Below are positions 17,990 through 26,553 of a stretch of 64,000 bases of DNA, piece after piece. Below the pieces are notes generated by a model that searched no databases, was not told where the DNA came from, and saw only the letters and a program-made list of their open reading frames with translations. Each line of letters opens with the position of its first letter. Positions within the stretch are counted from its first letter, which is position 1. The translations under genes and the position numbers were made by a program. The stretch is from Paenibacillus sp. HWE-109 (lineage in GTDB: Bacteria; Bacillota; Bacilli; Paenibacillales; NBRC-103111). Location: assembly GCF_022163125.1 (NCBI RefSeq), contig NZ_CP091881.1, positions 806,001 through 870,000 of the forward strand. The letters run 5' to 3'.

Positions 17990-18257
17990 GAGAATGACAA
18001 TTATCGGCAAAGAGCAGTTCAAATGGAAAGATATTCACCTCAAAGATGTGAAAAAAATGATATATAATTATGTACTTTTTAATATTGAGGTTTTGAGGAT
18101 GCCCCTGTTAAAATGAGAATATGAATATTGGGGATGAACCGCGTTATGGCCAGGTCGAATATAATTATTCGTCTGGTCTTTCTGAGATTCTAAGAAAGTA
18201 CAAGTTTTCTTCACTTAATATCGTTGCTAATCAACTACATCATTTGAGGTGATTGTT
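17990..18257. promoter_or_regulatory. Leader region of the yesN/yesM-type operon
   Basis: A 268-base gap without a gene. It carries a hairpin at about 18149-18182 (CCAG..CGAAT / ATTCG.CTGG followed by TCTTTCT), which may terminate upstream transcription, and AT-rich promoter-like stretches near 18060-18090. No specific promoter can be fixed. Confidence 0.35.
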
Positions 18258-19619
18258 ATGTATAATATTCTGATTGTTGATGATGAGTATGAAATTCGCA
18301 ATGGTTTAGAGAATTATGATTGGGGATTATTGGGTATTAACGTGATTGGGAGCTGTGAAAATGGACTGACGGCTTTTCAACGAATTTCCGCAGAACCAGT
18401 GGATATCCTGCTAACGGACATTCGTATGCCCTTTATGGATGGTTTTGAGTTGATTCAGCACGTCACTCAGAAGTTCTCTTATATCAAAGTAGTTGTTTTG
18501 ACCGGTTACAACGACTTTTCATATGCAAAACAAGGGATTCGTTTTGGGATATCTGATTACTTATTGAAACCCGTTAACAACACGGATATTAAAGAAGCGT
18601 TCAGTAAAATTGTACAAGAGCTGGATAACAAACGATTAATTGATATCAGAAACAAAACGTTGGAACGGAAAGCGAAGCTCACTGCCTATTTTTTACGTCA
18701 AAGGTTTATGCAAAAACTTCTCTTCCAGAGCTTAACGCAAGATGAAATTGAGGAAGGGTGCTCAGAAAGTGAGATGATTTTAGAAAGTGGCTATTATGCT
18801 ATCGCTATTTTGCAACTGGATCGTAAAGAAGAACAAGTTGATTTTTACTCGCACCGTGAGTGGAGTTTAATTTTATTTGCATTAGATAATATTCTTACTG
18901 AAATCTGGGATGGTAAAGATCATGGCTATCATTGGATCGATCCGTCTACAGGTAAATGTTACTTATTATGTAACGATCACAATCTTCTTCGTGAAAAAGA
19001 GAGTTACGGCCCTTTACTCATGGAAAGAGTTGAGGAGATCACAGATAATTTCCAACGCATTCGTGGACTCTTGTTATCGACGGTATCATCAGGAGTTGGT
19101 CCAATTGTAGAGCATGCAAAGCAAATATATTTATCCAGCTTAAGCATTTCCAATGCCATTCATGCAAATAACAATAAACAAATCACACTTTTTGAACCTC
19201 ATGTCCTTGCCCTGCCAGAAACCTTGCTACCCCAATCGAAAAATAATGGACAAGATATTCTTCTAAAAGATGGATCTTCACAAGAAATCATCGAAGAAGC
19301 AAAGCGTTTTATCAATCAAAACTTCGAACGTTCGATCACATTACAAGACGTAGCGGATCATATCCATTTTAATCGGAATTATTTAAGCTCTTTATTTAGA
19401 AAAGCAACAGGAAAGAATTATATTCACTATTTAACGGACTGTAGAATGGAACAAGCGATTAAATTGCTGCAGCAATCTACCTATAAGGTTTATGAAATAT
19501 CCGAGATGGTTGGGTATTCCACTCCAGCTTATTTTATAGATCTTTTTCGTAAACATACGGGTCATACTCCCCATGAATTCCGGTCTATTCAGGACAATAA
19601 AGGGGGAATGGACCATTGA
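18258..19619 (+). CDS. Response regulator with AraC-type output domain (YesN-like)
   Basis: ATG 18258 is chosen because GAGGTG lies 7 bases ahead and the protein then begins MYNILIVDDEYE, the usual receiver start; a GTG at 18249 is also in frame. The REC domain spans residues 1-120, with the acidic pocket DDE at the N terminus, the phospho-acceptor in DILLTDIRMPF (about residue 55) and a lysine in YLLKPV. A linker of about 220 residues follows, then an AraC double helix-turn-helix (ITLQDVADHIHFNRNYLSSLF and TYKVYEISEMVGYSTPAYFIDLFR). It overlaps the kinase gene start by four bases. It should activate the downstream sugar importer. Confidence 0.9.
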   Translation: MYNILIVDDEYEIRNGLENYDWGLLGINVIGSCENGLTAFQRISAEPVDILLTDIRMPFMDGFELIQHVTQKFSYIKVVVLTGYNDFSYAKQGIRFGISDYLLKPVNNTDIKEAFSKIVQELDNKRLIDIRNKTLERKAKLTAYFLRQRFMQKLLFQSLTQDEIEEGCSESEMILESGYYAIAILQLDRKEEQVDFYSHREWSLILFALDNILTEIWDGKDHGYHWIDPSTGKCYLLCNDHNLLREKESYGPLLMERVEEITDNFQRIRGLLLSTVSSGVGPIVEHAKQIYLSSLSISNAIHANNNKQITLFEPHVLALPETLLPQSKNNGQDILLKDGSSQEIIEEAKRFINQNFERSITLQDVADHIHFNRNYLSSLFRKATGKNYIHYLTDCRMEQAIKLLQQSTYKVYEISEMVGYSTPAYFIDLFRKHTGHTPHEFRSIQDNKGGMDH

Positions 19620-22462
19620 AATGGACGCATCGAAAACGAATAATTATCGCTGCGGTAGGGTTATCTTTATGTGCACAAATCCTGATGGTCGGAATGGGTA
19701 TTATCAACGCTGGTAGGGTAGATCAAGACATTGAGGCGAACTCACGTGCGAAGCTGCTTGATTCTGCCAGCTATAATATTACTACTTATTTAAGCCATAT
19801 GAACGCTATGCTAAATTATTTGCAATCCAGTGAGTTTGGAGAATATGTTCAATCCTTCCTGACATTCAAAGATCCTTCCATCGAAAAACAAAAGACAGAT
19901 AAGGTGAATTTGTTACTGAAGCAAATGCGTCTTTCTGACAATTTTATCGATACGATTTATATTCTTGGCAACTATTCGTTTCAAAAACATATTGTGATTC
20001 ATCAAGATCAAGATCATCTAAATGATGAATACGCACCAAGTACATCAGACCTTGCTCTTGTAGAATTATTGCCTATCTTGCAATATAACCGAAACCATCC
20101 CGTTTTTTTCTCACCAGGGGAGTTAACGGGACGTCTTAAATTCTCCGCGACACTGCAGTCTGAACAAAAGGTGGAGATTGAGAAGTTCGCTAAAGCTTTA
20201 GAAGGCCGTGTAGTCATCAACGGTGGTGTGATAGACGAAAACCCTAAAGCCTATATGGTTATCATAGTGATGAAGGAGAATTTACTAAGCCGACTGGTCG
20301 AAAGCGATCCCTATACTACTTTCGTTTTAAGAGACAGTGAACAGAAGCTAATAGATCAAACCGCCTCCGATAAGGGAACTATACTGAATAGTCAAGTCAA
20401 AACGATCAATTCCTCGGGGTTAAAGCTGGAGATGGTTTCGCAGCGGAAAATAGAGAACGCTATGAACAAAAAAGCTTTTTATATGAAATATATTGTATTT
20501 TTGCTGATTAATTTATTGGTGACTTTTATGATTACGTTCATTTATTCGCATTACCTCATCCTACCGTTTCGCAAAATGGCTCATCGGATGAACAAACAGC
20601 ACCTATTCTTTCCGCAGCAATTATTACTCAAGAACAAAGTGGAAAAAGTAGGGATGATCCCCATTTTATCCTTGCGTAGAAAACTCAATATTTTATTTTT
20701 TCTAGCGGTATGTATTCCAGCCGTTTCTTCTGGTTTTACTTATTATCAGTTTATTAACCATTATTCGGAACAACAGATGAAACCTTATGTCAAACAAGCA
20801 TCGCAGCAAGTGAATTTGAATATTCAAAGACAAGCAATCATCTATGAGGAATTAATGAATAAGCTAACGCTTAATCCTACATTTATTAACTTGCTTAATT
20901 ATCAAAACTTTAACAGTTTTAATATAAAACAAACACCTGATATCTCCTTCATTCAATATTCCGGGATTAGCGACGTATCCTATTTAGTGTTGTATAACCT
21001 CTTGGGGAAGCAAACCTATTCAAGTCAAATTTTGGATTATTTCTCAAAAAATATATCTTTGGACAACGAAATAAGAAAGCAGTTGGATAAGTCGAATGCA
21101 ATTGTTTGGTCCACGAATTTGAAGGATCTCTATAATCAACCAACGGTCTCGTTAATCAAGCAAATTTTTGATACGGAGAGTCCAATACCTAAGCCAATTG
21201 GTTATATTCAGATCGTGTTGAATCAATCGGCGTTTCAATCGATTCTTCCAGAGAAAAACGACTATTTGTTAGCTTTGAATTCTACGGGGAATGTGCTTTT
21301 TCAGAACGAGTCTGCGAAGAAAATATTAAAGGAAATGATGCAAACTAGAGAGAGGATGCTGCGTCTTGAGCCGGATTCACTTGCATACGTAAATGTGAAT
21401 GAGGTTCATGGTATGGCAACCGCTAGCCATGTTCAGGGAATGAGTTGGAGTACCTTTTATATGGAAAATATGGAGTCCTTAATCTCACAACGAAAAGAAC
21501 TATTTGTCAGGTACATAATTGTTATATTCTCGACGATTGTGATTGCCATGATCTTTGCATATGGACTCACCAAGTGGTTGCTCCAATCCTTGGAGCACCT
21601 AAAACTAGCCATGGAGCAACAAATTATTGAAGTGAAGATGGAAAAGAGGATTGTATATAAGGAGCGTGATGAAATTAGTGATCTCATTGATAGCTTTAAT
21701 CGTATGATGGCGCAAATCAATCAGCTGATGGTAGAGAATATTCAGATTGCAGAAGAAAACAGCTTAAGTCGAATGAAGCAACAGGAGCTGTCGTCTTTAA
21801 AATCGCAGGCGGAATTAAAGATGCTGCAGATGCAAATCAACCCTCATTTTCTTTATAATACGCTGCAAAGTATTGGGATGCGAGCAAAAAGAGCAGGTGT
21901 AGAGGAAGTGGGTTTTATGGTTTATGCATTAGCAGATTTGTTCCGTTATAGCATAAGCCAAGAGGGCCATTTTGTTCAGCTTTCAGACGAGATTAAACAC
22001 ACCAGAAACTATATTGCGATTCAAGAATTTCGATTTAAAGATAAATTCACTGTGGAATGGGATATAACGGAGGAAGCGCTTGAATGCAAAGTGATTAAAT
22101 TTGTTTTACAGCCACTTGTAGAAAACGCAATATCCCATGGCATCTTAAATTCAATTCGTGAAGGTAAAATATGGATCAAAGCTTCTATTCAACAACATAT
22201 GCTGATTATTTCCGTTGAGGATAATGGTGTGGGGATTGAAACTCAGCGTTTATCTGCCATATTAGAGCAGTGGAAGTTAGAGGATCTACCCAATTCAGCC
22301 CAAGCAGATCCGGAAAGTAAAGGGGGGCTAGGTTTAAATAATGTTTTTTATCAGATGAAATTGGTTTATAACGGGCTAGCCGATATGACCATCCAAAGCG
22401 AACCTTTTGAAGGTACGACTATACAATTATTTATTCCACAAGATATGAAAAAAACGATATAG
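19616..22462 (+). CDS. Sensor histidine kinase, YesM family, with two tandem sensor modules
   Basis: 948 residues, well above the roughly 600 usual for YesM kinases. Two complete sensory units follow one another: TM1 (about 9-28), outer domain, TM2 (about 285-310), then TM3 (about 360-385), a second outer domain of about 240 residues and TM4 (about 630-655). HAMP follows, then the phospho-acceptor helix (QINPHFLYNTLQS, His near 743), N-box QPLVENAISHGI and G boxes DNGVGI and GGLGLNNV. The start is TTG 19616, overlapping the regulator stop and preceded by AGGGGGAA. Partner of the YesN-like regulator; likely senses sugars or cell-wall glycans. Confidence 0.9.
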   Translation: MKWTHRKRIIIAAVGLSLCAQILMVGMGIINAGRVDQDIEANSRAKLLDSASYNITTYLSHMNAMLNYLQSSEFGEYVQSFLTFKDPSIEKQKTDKVNLLLKQMRLSDNFIDTIYILGNYSFQKHIVIHQDQDHLNDEYAPSTSDLALVELLPILQYNRNHPVFFSPGELTGRLKFSATLQSEQKVEIEKFAKALEGRVVINGGVIDENPKAYMVIIVMKENLLSRLVESDPYTTFVLRDSEQKLIDQTASDKGTILNSQVKTINSSGLKLEMVSQRKIENAMNKKAFYMKYIVFLLINLLVTFMITFIYSHYLILPFRKMAHRMNKQHLFFPQQLLLKNKVEKVGMIPILSLRRKLNILFFLAVCIPAVSSGFTYYQFINHYSEQQMKPYVKQASQQVNLNIQRQAIIYEELMNKLTLNPTFINLLNYQNFNSFNIKQTPDISFIQYSGISDVSYLVLYNLLGKQTYSSQILDYFSKNISLDNEIRKQLDKSNAIVWSTNLKDLYNQPTVSLIKQIFDTESPIPKPIGYIQIVLNQSAFQSILPEKNDYLLALNSTGNVLFQNESAKKILKEMMQTRERMLRLEPDSLAYVNVNEVHGMATASHVQGMSWSTFYMENMESLISQRKELFVRYIIVIFSTIVIAMIFAYGLTKWLLQSLEHLKLAMEQQIIEVKMEKRIVYKERDEISDLIDSFNRMMAQINQLMVENIQIAEENSLSRMKQQELSSLKSQAELKMLQMQINPHFLYNTLQSIGMRAKRAGVEEVGFMVYALADLFRYSISQEGHFVQLSDEIKHTRNYIAIQEFRFKDKFTVEWDITEEALECKVIKFVLQPLVENAISHGILNSIREGKIWIKASIQQHMLIISVEDNGVGIETQRLSAILEQWKLEDLPNSAQADPESKGGLGLNNVFYQMKLVYNGLADMTIQSEPFEGTTIQLFIPQDMKKTI

Positions 22463-22563
22463 ATTCTGTATTTTATAGCATTGGCACAAGTTCTGTTCCC
22501 TGCTAAATTATTAATATAAACTGTGGCCGCAGTCAAAATTCGAATTATCAGGGGGATCATACG

Positions 22564-23961
22564 GTGTCCAAGAAATGGTCAATGCAGATTGCAGCGGTAC
22601 TCTTATCCTTATCGTTAACGATTGTTGGTTGCAGTAGTAACTCTTCTTCAACGGCTTCGAATGCTCCCGATAAAGGTGTTGCTGGAACAGCAGCAGCAAG
22701 CACAAAAAAAGTGACTATTCGCATAAATATGGATGGTGGAGAGCTTTCAAAAGAACAGATTGCGGAGTTTCAAGCCGCACATCCGAACATTACCTTGGAA
22801 CGGGTCGATATCGATTACAATAAATTGATGGGGGAGATTGCCGCGAATTCGGAAATAACGCCGGACATCATCCGTCTCTATGGCGCTAGTGAATTTCCTT
22901 TTTATGCGAGCAGAGGTTTTGCATTAAATTTGCAGCCTTTTTTTAACAAAAGTGAGCTATTTAAAAAAGAAGATCTACTTGATGTCGCTAATATTTTCAG
23001 ATGGGATGGAAAAGCGCCAGGTAAAGGAGATATTTATGGATTTCCTAAAGACTGGGCTCCTGATTTTAATCTATTCATCAACAAGAAATTGTTTGCGGAT
23101 GCAGGAATAGCGGTGCCTAGCGATAAAGAATCAATGACTTGGGATCAAGTAATGGACTATGCAAAGAAATTAACAAAGAAACAAGATGGGAAATTCACCC
23201 AGTGGGGTTTGTATGATCCTCTAGGCGGTGGTGTTGCCCTGAATCAAGATCTTATGCTTGAACAGTTGGCGTCCCTAGGGAAAACGTTATACAGCGCAGA
23301 TAACAATAGAATAATTCTAGATTCACCTGAAGCGAAGAAGATCATCAATTATTGGAATGATGCGGTTAAGGCTCCGGTTGGACCAAGCGCACTAAATGCA
23401 GAAGCAATGAATTTTATTGATCTCTTCACACAAAATAAATTGGGTATGATGGTTGTTGGATACTGGTTTAGCGGAATGCTCAGAAGTAATGAACTTACGA
23501 AGAGCCATTTGGATGATTTTATGATGCTGCCTTCTCCAATAATGGCTGGCGGAAAACGCATTGAGGCTACACGGAGCGGCACGGGCGGAATTATTTATAG
23601 CAAAACCAAACATCCTGATGAAGCTTGGACAGTGTTCGAGTGGTTCTTTGGAGGAAAGCCTGCAGATGATCGAGCAAAAAGCGGATGGGGATTGCCTGGA
23701 TTTAAATCAAAAGTTGCTTTAATTCCTAAGGATACGAACTTTGACAAACAAACTTTTGCTGTGATAAATGATGATTTGAATAATCTTTCGACATTACCGT
23801 ATAACCCGTATATTTCTGCAACAGCGATGGGGACTATTTTCGACAAGTATATGACGCCAGTATATTTCGGTAAAGATACAGTCGATGGTGCAATCGATAA
23901 AATTACGAAGGAAATTAATATTCAAATTAAAGAGAATAAAGATATTGTTGGCGCTAAATAA
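22564..23961 (+). CDS. Extracellular sugar-binding lipoprotein of ABC importer
   Basis: 465 residues, start GTG 22564 behind a GGGGG site. The signal peptide ends in lipobox LTIVGC (Cys about 23), followed by a serine-rich linker, so it is membrane-tethered. The body is a type-1 solute-binding protein (family SBP_bac_1): ITLERVDIDYNKLM, a central MTWDQVMDYAKKLTKK, and a C-terminal DEAWTVFEWFFGG. It delivers a mono- or oligosaccharide to the two permeases downstream. A strong hairpin follows and may lower permease expression. No ATPase gene is in the cluster; such importers often share an MsmX-type ATPase encoded elsewhere. Confidence 0.9.
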   Translation: MSKKWSMQIAAVLLSLSLTIVGCSSNSSSTASNAPDKGVAGTAAASTKKVTIRINMDGGELSKEQIAEFQAAHPNITLERVDIDYNKLMGEIAANSEITPDIIRLYGASEFPFYASRGFALNLQPFFNKSELFKKEDLLDVANIFRWDGKAPGKGDIYGFPKDWAPDFNLFINKKLFADAGIAVPSDKESMTWDQVMDYAKKLTKKQDGKFTQWGLYDPLGGGVALNQDLMLEQLASLGKTLYSADNNRIILDSPEAKKIINYWNDAVKAPVGPSALNAEAMNFIDLFTQNKLGMMVVGYWFSGMLRSNELTKSHLDDFMMLPSPIMAGGKRIEATRSGTGGIIYSKTKHPDEAWTVFEWFFGGKPADDRAKSGWGLPGFKSKVALIPKDTNFDKQTFAVINDDLNNLSTLPYNPYISATAMGTIFDKYMTPVYFGKDTVDGAIDKITKEINIQIKENKDIVGAK

Positions 23962-23972
23962 GTATGCTAAGG

Positions 23973-24005
23973 GTGGAAGTGATGCAAACTCACTTCCACT
24001 TTTAT
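23973..24005 (+). terminator. Hairpin between binding-protein and permease genes
   Basis: GTGGAAGTGA-(7)-TCACTTCCAC is a perfect 10-bp stem followed by TTTTATT. The position suggests partial termination or mRNA stabilisation that raises binding protein over permease. Confidence 0.7.
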
Positions 24006-24029
24006 TAACAGGAAGGATGATTGATTAAG

Positions 24030-24941
24030 ATGGGGAAGAGCGAACGAAGAGAAACCAAAGAGTTCTATATCCTAACTTTTCCATGGATCGTGACATTTAT
24101 TTTCCTATCTCTTATCCCGCTATTGTATGGATTTTATTTAAGCTTTACAAATTATGCCGGGTTTAATTTCGATAGTGTAAAGAGTGTTGGTTTTCGTAAT
24201 TACAAGAATGTATTTTCGGATAACGATGCCATGTATTCGTTAGGACGATCTTTTTCAGTGGGAGCTTTAAATGTTTTTTTTAGCACGGTTATTGGTTTTA
24301 TGATTGCCGTATTACTTAATAATAACTTTAAAGCCATAGGTTTTTTTAGGTCGCTTTATTATTTACCTGCGATTTTACCTATCACTGCTGTGGGGTTGAT
24401 GTGGAAAAATATTTTTTCAGACAATGGGTTATTAAATGATATATTGCATTTTATTGGTTTTAACCAGGTCCATTGGCTGGGCTATGATCATGCTACACTT
24501 TCTCTACTAATATTGTTGTGCTGGGGTTGTGGGGGCGGGATCATTATTTATCTGGCAGGCTTGAAAGGAATTTCGCAAGAGCTTTATGAGGCGGCCGCAA
24601 TTGATGGGGCTGGAGCATTCTATCGTTTTCGAGTGATAACCATTCCGTTAATGACACCTGTCATTTTCTTCAATCTTGTTTTTGGAATCATTAATTCCTT
24701 GCAATTATTTGCCCAGACCACCTTACTCACATCCAATAGCGGATTGATGGGAGTTCCCATTCGACCGATTTATTTATATTTAGTTCATACCTATCAACAG
24801 ATATTTATGTTCCAACGGTATGCGTATGGTTTAGCCTTGCTATGGGTGTTATTTATCATTACGATCTTACTTACCCTGATTATCTTCGGTACGAGCCGAT
24901 TATGGGTTCATTATGAGACGGGTGATCAGAAAGGAAGATGA
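24030..24941 (+). CDS. Sugar ABC transporter permease (UgpA/LplB type)
   Basis: About 303 residues with six predicted membrane helices. The cytoplasmic EAA loop is near residue 190 (LYEAAAIDGAGAFYRFRVITIP), the contact site for the ATPase. A TTG at 24021 is also possible; ATG 24030 is preferred because MGKSERRE is a usual start, though spacing to GGAAGG is slightly long. It forms the membrane channel with the next gene, three bases downstream. Confidence 0.9.
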   Translation: MGKSERRETKEFYILTFPWIVTFIFLSLIPLLYGFYLSFTNYAGFNFDSVKSVGFRNYKNVFSDNDAMYSLGRSFSVGALNVFFSTVIGFMIAVLLNNNFKAIGFFRSLYYLPAILPITAVGLMWKNIFSDNGLLNDILHFIGFNQVHWLGYDHATLSLLILLCWGCGGGIIIYLAGLKGISQELYEAAAIDGAGAFYRFRVITIPLMTPVIFFNLVFGIINSLQLFAQTTLLTSNSGLMGVPIRPIYLYLVHTYQQIFMFQRYAYGLALLWVLFIITILLTLIIFGTSRLWVHYETGDQKGR

Positions 24942-24944
24942 GTC

Positions 24945-25775
24945 ATGCTGCAAAATAGAATGGCACGGAAATCTTTATACGCTGTATTACTCTTGTTATC
25001 TGTGATTTTTTCATTTCCCTTATACTGGATGATGGTCAATTCGCTTCAGCCGCTTTTTACTGGAGTCACTTGGTTTCCATCTCATCCAACTTTTGAAAAC
25101 TTTCGTCTTGCGTTTACGCTTCAACCATTTTGGCTGTACTTCAAAAATTCGTGTATCCTTGTACTTATTTCAGTAGGAATACCCATCATAACCAGCTTTT
25201 TCTCTGCATTTGCTTTTGCTCGACTGAGAGCCAAATTCAAAGGGATATTGTTTATGATGATATTATCAACGATGATGGTGCCTGCGACCGTTACACAGAT
25301 CCCGCAATATGTATTGTTTCATGAATATGGACTTTTGGGCACGTATTGGCCGTGGATTCTCGGTGGAATTGGCGGAAGTCCCTTTATCATTTTTCTTTAT
25401 CGTCAATTTTTTATGAATGTTCCAAAAGAGCTTGATGAAGCCGCTCGAATAGATGGTTGTTCTACGTTCGGGATTATTTTTCGCATCTATATCCCAATTT
25501 CTTTACCGGTTGTTGCGACAGCAGGCATATTATTGTTTAACGCGAGCTGGGGAACCGATTATCTAGCACCTTATATGTTTTTACAGGAAAGACAATACCC
25601 TCTGGCCACTCAATTGATGCAGATAGGCTATTACCTTCCTTCTGCGCCTACTGTTAGTTTGTTTCAAGTACAGCAAGCTGCTTTAGTTATCTTTGTGTTG
25701 CCGATTCTAATCGTGTTCTTATTCGGACAACGTTATTTAATAAGCGGGATCATGACGGGTGCAGTGAAATCGTAG
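24945..25775 (+). CDS. Sugar ABC transporter permease (UgpE/YesQ type)
   Basis: 276 residues with six predicted helices and EAA loop LDEAARIDGCSTFGIIFRIYIP near residue 165. The end ISGIMTGAVKS is the typical C terminus of CUT1-family inner-membrane proteins. ATG 24945 is 3 bases after the previous stop and follows GGAAGATGAG. Partner of the preceding permease. Confidence 0.9.
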   Translation: MLQNRMARKSLYAVLLLLSVIFSFPLYWMMVNSLQPLFTGVTWFPSHPTFENFRLAFTLQPFWLYFKNSCILVLISVGIPIITSFFSAFAFARLRAKFKGILFMMILSTMMVPATVTQIPQYVLFHEYGLLGTYWPWILGGIGGSPFIIFLYRQFFMNVPKELDEAARIDGCSTFGIIFRIYIPISLPVVATAGILLFNASWGTDYLAPYMFLQERQYPLATQLMQIGYYLPSAPTVSLFQVQQAALVIFVLPILIVFLFGQRYLISGIMTGAVKS

Positions 25776-25802
25776 ATAAAATATAAAATACAAGGAAATT
25801 CG

Positions 25803-26426
25803 ATGCTGGAGTGTGAAGTTATGAAATTAAGTTCTGGGGCAAAGCTGTTGTTTATTGGGGACAGCATTACGGACTGCGGACGTATGGATGATGCAGAAGA
25901 CATTGGTTACGGATATGTACGCCATATTCGTGATTATTTACAGTTATTCCATTCTGATTCACAAGTGACTGTTGTCAATAAAGGAATTAGCGGCAATACA
26001 GTACTGGACCTTCAGGCTAGGTGGCAGGAAGATGTCATTTCACATCATCCTGACTGGGTTTCGATTTCGATTGGAATCAATGATGCTTGGAAAGAGATAG
26101 AGATCAATCGATATGAAGAGACTTATCGCTCCTTGATAGTAACGGCCATCGAAAAAGTGGGAGCCAAAATCATTCTTATGGAAACGACTGTGAATAAAGA
26201 AAATCCCGACAGTGAAGAGAATCATCAGCTGATTCCATATAATGAAGTCATTCGCAGACTGGCCGTTGAATTCGATGCAGCGCTGATCACATTAAACTCG
26301 GGTTTTCAGAAATATCTGCGGAAAGAGAATCCTAGCATTCTAACAGTCGATGGGGTTCATATGAACTCGGCGGGCAACTTGTTTATAGCGCATCATTGGT
26401 TGCAAGAGTGTTTGTTAACTGTATAG
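25803..26426 (+). CDS. SGNH/GDSL-family hydrolase (probable carbohydrate esterase)
   Basis: 207 residues. Block I is FIGDSITDCGR (Ser about 23), block III SIGINDAW and block V DGVHMNSAGN (Asp and His). No signal peptide, so cytoplasmic. Such enzymes next to sugar importers usually deacetylate imported oligosaccharides, as YesY and RhgT-like enzymes do for rhamnogalacturonan fragments. Either ATG 25803 (behind AAGGAA) or ATG 25821 (behind GGAG) could be the start. Lies in line with the importer genes. Confidence 0.85.
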   Translation: MLECEVMKLSSGAKLLFIGDSITDCGRMDDAEDIGYGYVRHIRDYLQLFHSDSQVTVVNKGISGNTVLDLQARWQEDVISHHPDWVSISIGINDAWKEIEINRYEETYRSLIVTAIEKVGAKIILMETTVNKENPDSEENHQLIPYNEVIRRLAVEFDAALITLNSGFQKYLRKENPSILTVDGVHMNSAGNLFIAHHWLQECLLTV

Positions 26427-26553
26427 ATAGAGCATGTTCAAAAAGCCAATACCTAATCTAGTTGGATAACCACTTAAATTTATGAAGGGGGGGAAATGAA
26501 AAGCAAATTTCGTCGAAGGGAATAATAATTTTTAATAAACGGAGGAATTAACA

